This document shows positions 41,973-50,822 of a DNA stretch of 64,000 nucleotides, piece after piece. The notes below the pieces were generated by a model. The model saw only the letters and a program-made list of their open reading frames with translations, was not told where the DNA came from and ran no database searches. This stretch comes from GCA-002282575 sp964493995. GTDB taxonomy: Bacteria > Pseudomonadota > Gammaproteobacteria > Thiomicrospirales > Thiomicrospiraceae. The stretch's first letter is position 1, and every line of letters starts with the position of its first letter. The translations under genes were made by a program, and so were the position numbers. The DNA is taken from the NCBI GenBank assembly GCA_964493995.1, contig CAZBQD010000006.1:1-64000 (forward strand), given 5' to 3'.

Positions 41973-44159
41973 TCATTCAAAATAAAGTCGAGAGTCAACC
42001 TTGTCGCCAGCGGTGCTGCCGAAAGTGGTGAGTCCCTTAAAGATAAATGCTAGGCGAATAATATCATCCTGCACTTGGTTAATATAGAGATTATGTTCCC
42101 AAATCAGTTGTGCTGCCCAACAACAGCTATCATATTGAACGGCATTGACCGCGCCGCGTAATTGCTGACTGGTGTGGTTATAGTTGACAAAATGCATACT
42201 GCTGAGCAGTCCGTTGTAACGCAACTTACCGCCAAAGGTGGTTTGTTCATCTTCTAATGCGGTGCCTTTTTGACGTAAACGATGACGCACGACAAGCCGA
42301 TTGTCATTATCGGCTAAATATTGCAGGCTGGTGTCTTCTTGCACCAGTTTTTTGCTGTCTCTATCCAATTGTTGCGTTAAGCTGGCGCGCCAACGGTTTT
42401 GTACCAGAGAGGCGGTGACAATAATATCGGAAAATTCATTGGTTTCTTGTGGCTGATTGGCTAATTGCACCTGCCGATTCTGAAAGTAGGTGATTTGTCC
42501 AACACCCAGTTCTAAAAATTCCTTGCCACTGTCATGAAACAGTCGACTAAACAGTCCGCTGGTAATTTGATTGGTGTCGCCGATGCGGTCTAGTCCGGTA
42601 AAACGGTTATCGGCATAGAGTTGCAAATAATCGAAATTGCGCAGCATGGTGTCGAATACGGGAAATTGAGATTGATCTTGTGTGCCAACATATAAATATT
42701 TGATGCGCGGTTCAAGCGTATGTACGTAGCCTTGATTGAACAAGCTAATCGACTTTTCGAACACTGTCCCAGCATCCAAACTGGCTAAGGGCAACACTCG
42801 GCTGAGTTGGTTATTGCTGTTGTCGGTTAAATCATACTGAGTCATCAGCAGTTGTGTTTTACCCCGTAAAAAACCATAGGGTTTCCACAGGTCAAAACCT
42901 AAAGTCGGTGCAAGGTGAACACGATTGCCCGTGGCAATGGGCGTGCGTGCTTGTGGGGCTAGGAAGTGACTAAACTCGCTGCTCATACGCGCATAGTAGG
43001 GCGAGTTGCTGGGTTCAAACTTCCACTGATGTTGCAGACTAGGTAAGGCGCTATAGTAGGGTTGACCGTAAAGCATTTGCTTAAAGTCGAGTAGTTGAGC
43101 GCTGACTTGGTGATTATCCCAGCTTTTGCTCAAATTAATATGACGCGGCAAGTAGAGCATGTTACGCAGATAAAAATCCGTTAGCTGCGTTTCCCGATAA
43201 AAAGCGGGATCAGAAACATCATGCCAAGACCAGTTGAGTTGCCATTGTTGCGGCAGCGTTTGGCTGGCATTCCACCAGACACGATAACGATCTTGACGAG
43301 TGGTGTCGTCGCGTAAGAAGGTGGTGGTTAAATCGCCGCGTTGGCTGTTAAACCAATAGCGAAATTCGTTATCAATCGCTTGCCCGCGATCTGCGACTTG
43401 AATGACAGTGAGGGTGTCATCCATGTTGGGGGCAATATTGAAATAATAGGGAATTTTGACAATCGATTTGGTGCTGCCTACGCCCGCGGTTTCATTATAA
43501 TAGGTGGCAATCGTTGGCATGAGCAAGCCCGATGCTCTATCTGCTGTACTAAATTGAAACTTAGGAAAGTAAAATACGGGCACATCGTGAAAACGTAACA
43601 CCGCATGGTCGCCCGTTGCGGTTTTGGCTTTATCATCGACAACGAGCTTATCAAAGGACATCCACCAAGACTCTTCACCCATGGGACAACCCGTGTAGCG
43701 CAGTTTATGAAAAGCCACTTGTTCATTGTTTTGTGTCAACACCGCACTATCGGCCGTTCCCCATGCCTTGTTTTCGATCAGTTGATAGTTGAGTTGCTCT
43801 AACTGAGTGGTTTGCGATTTTTCATCGTGCTCGGCGCTTTCTGCTGTGGCTAAGTATTGCTTGTTTTGGATGCGCACATGACCAAAGGCGTAGGCTTTAT
43901 CGCTCTCTTGATGGTAACGAATGAGGTCGGCATTGAGTTTTTTATCAGATAGGGTAACGCTGGCATCACCCGAAAGGGTGAATAAGTCTTGATTGGGATG
44001 GTTGAGTTGTTCGCCCACCAGCTCTTTTTGTCCGGCAGACAGTTGCCAACTATCGGGCGCAAATAGCCACGAATAGCGACAAACATCCTCAGCGTAAGCA
44101 GCAGAGAAGCAGGCACTCGTTAACAGTAAGCTAGCGATGAGACGAGAAAAGGACAACAT
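41973..44159 (-). CDS. lptD: LPS-assembly outer membrane protein LptD
   Basis: A 728-aa outer-membrane protein. It has a signal peptide (MLSFSRLIASLLLTSACFSA), an OstA-type jellyroll (about residues 40-180) and a C-terminal beta barrel. The Cys residues needed for its disulfide switch are visible: EDVCRY, TGCPMG and the adjacent pair in SCCWAA. With LptE it inserts lipopolysaccharide into the outer leaflet. Met at 44159 is chosen because it gives a proper signal peptide; a longer frame to 44228 would run into amgK, which is divergent and begins 63 bp away. Confidence 0.95.
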   Translation of the reverse strand: MLSFSRLIASLLLTSACFSAAYAEDVCRYSWLFAPDSWQLSAGQKELVGEQLNHPNQDLFTLSGDASVTLSDKKLNADLIRYHQESDKAYAFGHVRIQNKQYLATAESAEHDEKSQTTQLEQLNYQLIENKAWGTADSAVLTQNNEQVAFHKLRYTGCPMGEESWWMSFDKLVVDDKAKTATGDHAVLRFHDVPVFYFPKFQFSTADRASGLLMPTIATYYNETAGVGSTKSIVKIPYYFNIAPNMDDTLTVIQVADRGQAIDNEFRYWFNSQRGDLTTTFLRDDTTRQDRYRVWWNASQTLPQQWQLNWSWHDVSDPAFYRETQLTDFYLRNMLYLPRHINLSKSWDNHQVSAQLLDFKQMLYGQPYYSALPSLQHQWKFEPSNSPYYARMSSEFSHFLAPQARTPIATGNRVHLAPTLGFDLWKPYGFLRGKTQLLMTQYDLTDNSNNQLSRVLPLASLDAGTVFEKSISLFNQGYVHTLEPRIKYLYVGTQDQSQFPVFDTMLRNFDYLQLYADNRFTGLDRIGDTNQITSGLFSRLFHDSGKEFLELGVGQITYFQNRQVQLANQPQETNEFSDIIVTASLVQNRWRASLTQQLDRDSKKLVQEDTSLQYLADNDNRLVVRHRLRQKGTALEDEQTTFGGKLRYNGLLSSMHFVNYNHTSQQLRGAVNAVQYDSCCWAAQLIWEHNLYINQVQDDIIRLAFIFKGLTTFGSTAGDKVDSRLYFE

Positions 44160-44222
44160 CAACTTGTCAATAGCGTGATAAAACGAGTATTTTATCAGGC
44201 AATGACGGCTTAGGGAGAAATT

Positions 44223-45236
44223 ATGCAAGATATTCGTGCTCAGGCGATACGAGAATGGTTAGCGGGACAAGCCGCTTGGCGAGAAGGTCAGCTCACGGCC
44301 TTAACGGGCGATGCCAGTTTTAGACGCTATTTTCGTTGGCAAGGTGCAGACGATACCACGGCGATGGTGATGGATGCGCCGCCGCCACAGGAGGATGTGC
44401 GTCCTTTTTTACAGGTACGTGAGGCGATGGCGACTTTGTCGGTGGCGGTTCCTGCTTGTTATGCTCAGTCGGTAGAGCAAGGGTTTTTGTTGCTGGAAGA
44501 TTTTGGTGATACGACCTTGGCGCAAGCGGTCTCTCAAGCTGATGAGGTAGCGATTGATCGGCTGTATCGGCAAGCCCTGACACAACTGGTGAATTGGCAA
44601 ACGCATGAGCAACAGCCAGCCGTGGCGCAAAGCTTACCAAATTATGATGCCCCTTTATTGGTGCGTGAAATGCAGCTGTTACCCGATTGGTTATTGAAAG
44701 TACATTGTGATGCGCCCTTGTCTTCTTTTGAGCAGAGCGAATGGCAGCAATGGTTGCGATTGCTCAGCGGTAATGCTTTGGCACAGCCGCAAGTGCTGGT
44801 GCATCGTGATTACCACAGTCGTAATTTGATGGTTACGGATCAAGGCGTTTTGGGTGTCATTGATTTCCAGGATGCAGTGCGCGGTGCGCTGACTTATGAT
44901 GCCGTCTCGTTATTGCGCGATGCTTATGTGCGTTTTGATGAGGATCAAATCACCGAATGGCTGCGTTTTTACTTTTTGGCCTTGGTGTCGGCAGGGCGGT
45001 TAACAAAAGATGAGTGGTCGGGCTTTGTCAGAGCCTTTGATTGGATGGGCGTGCAAAGGCACTTGAAAGTGTTGGGTATCTTCGCCCGTTTGTATCACCG
45101 AGATGGCAAAAAGGGTTATCTTAAAGACATGCCGCTGGTGCTGAAGTATGTGTTAAGTGTAGCCAGTCGTTACCCTGAACTATCGAACTTGGCTGATTGG
45201 CTTGAGAAGCGAGTGGGAGAGAAGTTACTGAATTAA
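44223..45236 (+). CDS. amgK: N-acetylmuramate/N-acetylglucosamine kinase AmgK
   Basis: A 337-aa aminoglycoside-phosphotransferase-fold kinase. The catalytic loop is VHRDYHSRNLMV and the metal-binding Asp follows in GVIDFQDAV. AmgK phosphorylates MurNAc at C1 in the Pseudomonas-type peptidoglycan recycling route, supplying MurU, encoded at 47139. It is divergent from lptD, as in many gammaproteobacteria; normally murU follows directly, but here about 1.9 kb with tpx and a nuclease locus lies between. GGGAGA precedes the start. Confidence 0.93.
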   Translation: MQDIRAQAIREWLAGQAAWREGQLTALTGDASFRRYFRWQGADDTTAMVMDAPPPQEDVRPFLQVREAMATLSVAVPACYAQSVEQGFLLLEDFGDTTLAQAVSQADEVAIDRLYRQALTQLVNWQTHEQQPAVAQSLPNYDAPLLVREMQLLPDWLLKVHCDAPLSSFEQSEWQQWLRLLSGNALAQPQVLVHRDYHSRNLMVTDQGVLGVIDFQDAVRGALTYDAVSLLRDAYVRFDEDQITEWLRFYFLALVSAGRLTKDEWSGFVRAFDWMGVQRHLKVLGIFARLYHRDGKKGYLKDMPLVLKYVLSVASRYPELSNLADWLEKRVGEKLLN

Positions 45237-45255
45237 GCATCAATTAAGCGCTGTT

Positions 45256-45291
45256 CACACCCTCACTAATCAACCTATCAGTGAGGGTGTG
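45256..45291. terminator. Hairpin between amgK and tpx
   Basis: CACACCCTCACT and its exact complement AGTGAGGGTGTG form a perfect 12-bp stem with a 12-nt loop, in the gap between two convergent genes. It lacks a T-run on either side, so it is probably a Rho-independent-like stop of low efficiency or an mRNA 3'-end stabiliser. Confidence 0.55.
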
Positions 45292-45301
45292 TGTGCCAAG
45301 T

Positions 45302-45802
45302 TTAAGCGGTTAACGCATTAATGGCAGCGATGTAGTTGGGTTCTTGTTTGATTTCGGGTACTTGTTCTGTATGCACAATCACCCCGTCAGCATTAATGAC
45401 GACAATCGCACGCGATAATAACCCTTGAATCGGACCAGTGGTAATAGTCACGCCATAGTCAGTACCAAAGCTGCTACGGAAGCTAGAAAGATTGACCACT
45501 TTTTCTAGCCCTTCACTACCGCAAAAGCGGGATTGAGCAAAGGGAAGGTCTGCCGAAATACACAATACTTGAGTATTGGCTAGACTGCTGGCTTTTTCGT
45601 TGAACATACGTACCGAAGCAGCACAGACACCGGTATCGATGCTGGGAAAAATATTGAGGATTAGGTTTTGTCCGGCAAAGTCCGCCAGCGTCTTTTCAGA
45701 CAGATCGCTTGCAACCAAACTAAAATTCGGCGCTTTGCTGTTGACGGCAGGTAGGTTGCCACAGGTTTCGATTACGTTGCCGCCTAGGGTGATATGTGCC
45801 AT
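45302..45802 (-). CDS. tpx: Thiol peroxidase Tpx
   Basis: A 166-aa atypical two-Cys peroxiredoxin. It reduces hydrogen and alkyl peroxides using thioredoxin. Peroxidatic Cys60 is in SIDTGVCAASVR and resolving Cys94 in QSRFCGSEG, the spacing of E. coli Tpx (61/95). The N-terminus ITLGGNVIETCG is also typical. The protein is periplasmic in E. coli by some reports, but no signal peptide is seen here. It is encoded leftward, against amgK and the downstream nuclease genes. Confidence 0.97.
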   Translation of the reverse strand: MAHITLGGNVIETCGNLPAVNSKAPNFSLVASDLSEKTLADFAGQNLILNIFPSIDTGVCAASVRMFNEKASSLANTQVLCISADLPFAQSRFCGSEGLEKVVNLSSFRSSFGTDYGVTITTGPIQGLLSRAIVVINADGVIVHTEQVPEIKQEPNYIAAINALTA

Positions 45803-45924
45803 GGGATTTTCTCCATCAGGTTATTGGTATAATTTACTTAGCTATTGTACCTTTTTTAGGTGTTGGTGAAGGCTTTGGGATAAAATAAAGCCCCTTCTTG
45901 TCATTTTTTGCTTAGGAAAAAAAC

Positions 45925-46053
45925 ATGCCCATTACCCATGCTATCCTAATTAATGACCGTGAACAATTACTTCAAAAAGCAAAGCAAGCTGTTGAGCTGG
46001 CAATTGAGCAGGGTGAAGACGTGGCTATGGCGTTTTTGGAGTCGGTAAAATGA
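45925..46053 (+). CDS. 42-aa small protein coupled to a YhcG-type nuclease
   Basis: A short gene with AGGA 8 bases before the ATG. Its stop overlaps the ATG of the nuclease gene (ATGA). The product is acidic and likely helical (LLQKAKQAVELAIEQGEDVA), with no membrane span or Cys. The signal and tight overlap support real translation. No family is recognised. Being encoded directly ahead of a nuclease, it could be a regulator, antitoxin-like partner or simply a leader peptide that sets nuclease translation. Confidence 0.65.
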   Translation: MPITHAILINDREQLLQKAKQAVELAIEQGEDVAMAFLESVK

Positions 46054-47132
46054 CGACTTTGAGCGATAGTCAACCTACCCAAGCGTTATTTAAGGCATTG
46101 CATCAACTCATTACGGAAAGCCGAACACGTCTTAGCCAAACCGTTAATTCGGAACTAACCCGTCTTTATTGGGCTGTGGGGGAGCGTTTACGCAATGAAG
46201 TTTTGGGCGGCGAACGCGCTGCTTACGGTAGTAAAGTAATCGAACAGCTAGGTGCTCAGCTTTGCGCTGAATTCGGACGCGGTTTTGAAGCAAAAAACTT
46301 GCGTCGCATGATGAAGTTTGCCGAGCGTTTTCCTGATAGTGCAATTGTCGCGACACTGTCACGACAATTGAGTTGGAGTCATTTTGTTAGCATTTTGCCA
46401 CTCAAGAAAGATGAATCTCTCCTATATTATGCCCATATCTGCGTACAAGAAAACTTGAGTGTGCGCGAGCTGCGTCAACGTATCGAGCAAAAAAGCTACG
46501 AGAGGACAGCGATTGCCAGTAGCCAAAGTGCAGGTATTCAGCATCAACTCAGTCAGCTATCAACTCAGTCATCACTCAGTACAGGTCTTGTCTTTAAGGA
46601 TCCTTATTTTTTGGATTTTTTAGGGTTGCAGCAAGGCTACCTCGAAAATGATTTAGAAGAAGCGATTTTGCGTCAGCTTGAGCAGTTTATGCTTGAGTTA
46701 GGACGTGGCTTTGCTTTTATGGAACGTCAAAAGCGCATGGTAATTGACGGTGAAGATTTTTATCTCGATTTATTGTTTTTTCATCGTCCTTTGCGTCGTT
46801 TGGTTGCCATTGAATTAAAATTAGGCAAGTTCAAGGCGGCGCATAAAGGACAGATGGAGCTTTACCTAAAGTGGTTAGACAAGCATGAACGGCAAGCCAA
46901 CGAAGAAGCACCAATTGATTTGATTTTATGTGCCGAATCGAGTCGTGAGCAGGTCGAATTATTAGAAATGCACAAAGACGGCATTACCGTTGCAGAGTAT
47001 TGGACAGAATTGCCGCCCAAAGCGATGCTTGAGCAACAATTACATCAAGCTTTACAAGAAGCGCAAGAACGTTTAGCGCGCCGTAACCTATTGTTGTCAG
47101 ATAATACGAGTCTTGCTGTTGATGAGACCTGA
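46050..47132 (+). CDS. yhcG: YhcG-family PDDEXK nuclease (DUF1016)
   Basis: A 360-aa protein. An N-terminal DUF1016_N helical domain (about 10-150, YWAVGERLRNEVL and FGRGFEAKNLRRMMKFAE) is joined to a C-terminal PDDEXK nuclease fold. The likely catalytic set is Asp240 in FYLDLLFFH and Glu255/Lys257 in IELKLGKF. Members often lie in restriction-modification or defence loci and genomic islands; DNA cleavage is expected but the trigger is not established. It overlaps the 42-aa gene by 4 bp. Its position within the amgK-murU pair suggests horizontal insertion. Confidence 0.9.
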   Translation: MTTLSDSQPTQALFKALHQLITESRTRLSQTVNSELTRLYWAVGERLRNEVLGGERAAYGSKVIEQLGAQLCAEFGRGFEAKNLRRMMKFAERFPDSAIVATLSRQLSWSHFVSILPLKKDESLLYYAHICVQENLSVRELRQRIEQKSYERTAIASSQSAGIQHQLSQLSTQSSLSTGLVFKDPYFLDFLGLQQGYLENDLEEAILRQLEQFMLELGRGFAFMERQKRMVIDGEDFYLDLLFFHRPLRRLVAIELKLGKFKAAHKGQMELYLKWLDKHERQANEEAPIDLILCAESSREQVELLEMHKDGITVAEYWTELPPKAMLEQQLHQALQEAQERLARRNLLLSDNTSLAVDET

Positions 47133-47138
47133 CCATTA

Positions 47139-47816
47139 ATGAAAGCGATGATTTTAGCCGCCGGTCGGGGTGAGCGTATGCGGCCCTTAACCGATAACAC
47201 GCCCAAGCCGTTATTAAAGGTGGCTGGAAAACCTTTGATTGTGTGGCATTTAGAAGCCTTGGCGCGTGCGGGTGTTCAAGAAGTTATTATTAACCATGCC
47301 TGGTTAGGCGAGCAAATTCCACAAGCCTTGGGTGATGGTGGCCGCTGGGGATTAAAGATTCGCTATTCTGCCGAAGGTGAGCTGGGGTTAGAAACGGGTG
47401 GTGGTATTTTCAAGGCTTTGCCGTTACTGGGTGAAGCGCCTTTTTTGTTGGTGAATGGCGATGTGTTTACTGATATCAATTTGGCAGACTGGGTGCAAAG
47501 AGGCCTGGCTGAGGAGATGCTAGCGCATTTGTGCTTGGTCGATAACCCAGAGCATCATGCGCAGGGCGATTTTAGCCTGAACCCGCAAGGTCTGGTGAGG
47601 GATGCACCGAGTTTAACCTTTGCCGGTGTCTCGCTGATTTCGCCCGCTTTATTGGCTCAGTGTCAGCCGGGTCGGTTTCCTCTCGCACCTTTGTTACGCC
47701 AAGCCATGCAGAGGCATCAAGTGAGTGGTGAACATCATCGGGGATTTTGGCTGGATGTGGGCACGGTGCAGCGGTTACAATATTTGAACGATTATTTATC
47801 AAAGGATGCTGAATAA
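47139..47816 (+). CDS. murU: MurNAc-1-phosphate uridylyltransferase MurU
   Basis: A 225-aa nucleotidyltransferase. The signature ILAAGRGERMRPLTDNTPK is at the N-terminus and LLVNGDVFTDI carries the metal-binding Asp. It makes UDP-MurNAc from MurNAc-1-phosphate, the product of AmgK, feeding cell-wall recycling and bypassing fosfomycin-sensitive synthesis. It starts 6 bp after the nuclease gene and overlaps yaaA by one base. Confidence 0.94.
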   Translation: MKAMILAAGRGERMRPLTDNTPKPLLKVAGKPLIVWHLEALARAGVQEVIINHAWLGEQIPQALGDGGRWGLKIRYSAEGELGLETGGGIFKALPLLGEAPFLLVNGDVFTDINLADWVQRGLAEEMLAHLCLVDNPEHHAQGDFSLNPQGLVRDAPSLTFAGVSLISPALLAQCQPGRFPLAPLLRQAMQRHQVSGEHHRGFWLDVGTVQRLQYLNDYLSKDAE

Positions 47817-48598
47817 TGCTCATGCTTATTTCGCCTGCCAAAGCATTGGATATGGACGCACCAGCCCCCTTAGCGGAAGCGACTCAGTGTGATTTTTTAG
47901 ATCAGTCGCAAGTCTTAATTGAGGCTTTGCGTGAATTATCGGTTGACGATGTCGCCAAACTGATGGACTTATCCGCTAAATTAAGCGAGCTGAATGTGCA
48001 GCGATATCGCGATTTTCAGTTGCCTTTTTCTGCTCATAACGCCAAGCAAGCGGTGTTTGCATTTAATGGCGATGTTTACGAAGGCTTGTCTGCCAGTCAG
48101 TTAAGTGCAGAGCAAATTCATTGGTTACAAGACCATTTACGCATTTTGTCAGGCTTGTACGGCTTATTGCGTCCGCTGGATTATATGCAGCCTTATCGTT
48201 TAGAAATGGGCACGAGTTTTGCCAACAGTCGGGGTAAAAACCTGTATGCCTTTTGGGGCGATAGGTTAACGCAAGCAGTGAATGTCTTGTTGGCACAACA
48301 AGCTCAACCCGTATTGGTCAATTTGGCTTCGACCGAGTATTTTTCCGCCATTCAAGCCAAAGCCATTCAAGCACCCATCATTACGCCGGTTTTTCAAGAT
48401 GAAAAAGCCGGTAAGTACAAAATCATCAGTTTCTACGCCAAAAAAGCGCGCGGATTAATGGTACGCTATGCCGCCGAGCAAGCGGTTGATGATGTGCAAG
48501 CACTGAAAGACTTTAATCTGGCGGGTTATGCTTATGCACCCGAAGTTTCAACTGAAACGCAATGGGTCTTCCGCCGTGGCGAAGGGGTGGTGGCGTGA
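47816..48598 (+). CDS. yaaA: Peroxide stress protein YaaA
   Basis: A 260-aa cytosolic protein of the YaaA/DUF328 family. It has the conserved MLISPAKALDMD start, YRDFQLPF, AFNGDVYEGL and RILSGLYGLLRPLD. In E. coli YaaA lowers free iron during hydrogen peroxide stress and has been shown to bind DNA. The ATG overlaps the murU stop (TAATG) and the end overlaps the methyltransferase gene by 4 bp. Confidence 0.96.
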   Translation: MLMLISPAKALDMDAPAPLAEATQCDFLDQSQVLIEALRELSVDDVAKLMDLSAKLSELNVQRYRDFQLPFSAHNAKQAVFAFNGDVYEGLSASQLSAEQIHWLQDHLRILSGLYGLLRPLDYMQPYRLEMGTSFANSRGKNLYAFWGDRLTQAVNVLLAQQAQPVLVNLASTEYFSAIQAKAIQAPIITPVFQDEKAGKYKIISFYAKKARGLMVRYAAEQAVDDVQALKDFNLAGYAYAPEVSTETQWVFRRGEGVVA

Positions 48599-49284
48599 GT
48601 GAAACTCCCACCAAAAAGGTGAAAGAGAGTAAAACGCCCCGCACTTTTTTAGCGCCTGATATCGCCGACTATTGCGAAGCTCATTGTTCCGCTGAGTCTG
48701 ACACGCTGAGAAGCTTAGCGGCGTTTACGGCCGAAAAACGGGCAGATTATCAAGTGAATTTATCGGGGCGCAGTGTTGGCCAACTGCTTAAATTGTTGGT
48801 CGCCACGGCGCAAGCCAAACGCGTATTGGATATCGGTACCTTTACCGGTTATTCTGCCTTGGCTATGGCCGAGGGCGCACCGGATGATGGTCGCGTTGTG
48901 ACGCTGGATGCCAATCCGCTCAGTCTGGAGTTTGCCGCGCCATTTTTAGCGCAGAGTCCGCACGGTCATAAGGTCACTTGCGTCACTTGCTTTGCTCATG
49001 AGTGGTTAGCCGAGCAAGCCAATGCCAGTTTCGACTTTATTTTTTTAGATGCCGATAAACACCGCTATCCCGATTATTTACACACTTGCTGGCGCTTGTT
49101 ATCTGCCGGTGGCATGTTGGTGGCCGATAACATCTTGTGGGGTGGTCACGTTACCAGTGAGCAACGCTCCAGTCGTGCCGAAGCGGTCGATGCGTTTAAT
49201 CGCTTAGCCTGTCAATTACCCGATGCGGTTGCGGTATGTTTGCCGTTACGTGATGGGCTGATGCTATTACGCAAAGCAAATTAA
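48595..49284 (+). CDS. Class I SAM-dependent O-methyltransferase
   Basis: A 229-aa protein of the caffeoyl-CoA/catechol O-methyltransferase type. SAM motif I is VLDIGTFTGYSALAMAE, the acidic strand end is VVTLDANP, and FIFLDADKHRYPDY and VADNILWGG carry the metal-binding Asp residues. The substrate is unknown. The GTG start at 48595 overlaps the yaaA stop (GTGA), so an upstream in-frame ATG at 48562 inside yaaA is rejected. Confidence 0.92.
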   Translation: MSETPTKKVKESKTPRTFLAPDIADYCEAHCSAESDTLRSLAAFTAEKRADYQVNLSGRSVGQLLKLLVATAQAKRVLDIGTFTGYSALAMAEGAPDDGRVVTLDANPLSLEFAAPFLAQSPHGHKVTCVTCFAHEWLAEQANASFDFIFLDADKHRYPDYLHTCWRLLSAGGMLVADNILWGGHVTSEQRSSRAEAVDAFNRLACQLPDAVAVCLPLRDGLMLLRKAN

Positions 49285-49347
49285 GCTTGGTGTGCCTGCC
49301 TTGTCATGCAATCTTCATAAAAATCCGTTAAGATGACGGGAAATATC

Positions 49348-49376
49348 TAAAAACCTTGCTTCGCTTGGTTTTTAGA
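49348..49376 (+). terminator. AT-rich hairpin after the O-methyltransferase gene
   Basis: CTAAAAACC and GGTTTTTAG form a 9-bp inverted repeat around the loop TTGCTTCGCTT. The stem is mostly A-T and no separate T-run follows, so termination would be weak. It lies about 65 bp after the stop codon. Confidence 0.4.
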
Positions 49377-49418
49377 CATCCCATGTTTGTTTTACCTCTG
49401 GTGGAAGGGATTCATTCA

Positions 49419-50822
49419 ATGCGTTACGTGTTATTTTTTGTGACCCTTCCCCCAGACCCCCTTCCCATAAGGTTTTTAGAGGTTTTCGATAGTTTGGAAA
49501 TACAAACGTCACACTGGATCACGCTGATCCAAATTATTCTGTTATTGGCGATTAACGCCTTTTTTGTTGCCGCTGAATTTGCTTTGGTGAAAGCGAAACA
49601 GGTTCGTCTCAATCAACTGGCCGATCAAAGTGCAACCGGTCGCCTGACTTACCAGATTCATCAAAATATCGAGCCTTATCTTGCCGCTTGTCAGTTGGGT
49701 ATTACCATGGCATCGCTGGGTTTGGGTTGGGTCGGTGAGCCTTTCGTTGCTGCCCTAATCGAACCGCTGTTTGTGCTAATGGGCTTGCCAGCTGAAATCA
49801 TGCACACGGTTGCTTTCTTAATCGGATTCATTATTTTCTCAGCTTTGCACATTGTCATTGGTGAACAGGTACCGAAAAACCTCGCCATTCGTGTGCCAGA
49901 ACCGGTTGCCATGTGGGTGGCATGGCCGCTGCGTGGCTTCTTTATTATGGTCTATCCGCTCTCACGCGTGCTCGATAAAACTTCGGCGCTGATTTTGAAA
50001 AGCATGGGGGTGCGTCCGGCAAGTCATTTAGAAGTCTTCACCGATGAAGAAATTAAAGGCATTATTGACCAGTCTCGTGCCAGTGGTGAAATGGGGCATC
50101 AAAAAGCCGATATGCTCACTAACCTGTTTGAAATGGAACATCGCACGGCGCGTGAATTGATGACACCCCGCAACGACATCGATGCGCTAGATATTGACCA
50201 TCCTGCAGAAAGCCTGTTGGCGCTCATCTTAGATACGCAACACTCGCGCTTTCCGGTCATTGAAGCCGGCTTTAATCAAGTGCATGGTGTGGTCATTGTT
50301 AAAGACTTATACCGCGCCTTACTCGCCGGTGATCAGCAGCCGTGGGCGCATCTCAAAGACTTCTGCCGTCCTGCCTTAATGTTGCCCGACAGTTTGAATG
50401 CGACCCAATTGTTCGAGCAAATGCGTGGCAATCAGTCTCATTTGGCCATGGTCGTTGATGAATATGGTGAAATTGTTGGCTTAATTACCCTTGAAGACGT
50501 ACTGGAAGAATTGGTTGGCGACATCGGCGATGAGTTGGACGAACGTTTGGCTGAATACCCGATTGAAGCAACCGAGCAGGGTTGGAAAGCCCACGGCTTG
50601 TCCGACTTAGATGAAGTGCACAAGCTCATCGGTCTGCAGTTGGAAGCAGAACTACAAGTACACACGCTTTCGGGCTTGTTTATGGAACGCTTGGGACGTA
50701 TGCCGGAAGTGGGGGATGAACTCTACGAAGGTCGTTTGAAGCTCACGGTGATGGCGATGAAGGATCGTCGCGTCGAATCGGTTGCGATTGTCACCGTTGA
50801 TGAAGATATGAGCCATGTCTGA
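49419..50822 (+). CDS. CNNM/CorC-type transporter (DUF21-CBS-CorC_HlyC)
   Basis: A membrane protein of about 467 aa. The DUF21 transmembrane domain begins at LIQIILLLAINAFFVAAEFALVKAK, written here in parts: first span IILLLAINAFFVAAEFA, later VAFLIGFIIFSALHIVIGE. A CBS pair follows (ELMTPRNDIDAL to VVDEYGEIVGLITLEDVLEE), then a CorC_HlyC domain. The family exports magnesium or related cations. The start is uncertain: ATG at 49356 or 49419, or TTG at 49494 just before the first span; 49419 has GGAAGG upstream. It overlaps mgtE by 8 bp, which suggests joint magnesium control. Confidence 0.88.
   Translation: MRYVLFFVTLPPDPLPIRFLEVFDSLEIQTSHWITLIQIILLLAINAFFVAAEFALVKAKQVRLNQLADQSATGRLTYQIHQNIEPYLAACQLGITMASLGLGWVGEPFVAALIEPLFVLMGLPAEIMHTVAFLIGFIIFSALHIVIGEQVPKNLAIRVPEPVAMWVAWPLRGFFIMVYPLSRVLDKTSALILKSMGVRPASHLEVFTDEEIKGIIDQSRASGEMGHQKADMLTNLFEMEHRTARELMTPRNDIDALDIDHPAESLLALILDTQHSRFPVIEAGFNQVHGVVIVKDLYRALLAGDQQPWAHLKDFCRPALMLPDSLNATQLFEQMRGNQSHLAMVVDEYGEIVGLITLEDVLEELVGDIGDELDERLAEYPIEATEQGWKAHGLSDLDEVHKLIGLQLEAELQVHTLSGLFMERLGRMPEVGDELYEGRLKLTVMAMKDRRVESVAIVTVDEDMSHV

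Noticed and set aside
49356..49493. Separate short gene or leader peptide before the CNNM-type gene
   Set aside because: The stretch is in frame with the transporter and may simply be an N-terminal extension or an untranslated leader; no independent stop is present.
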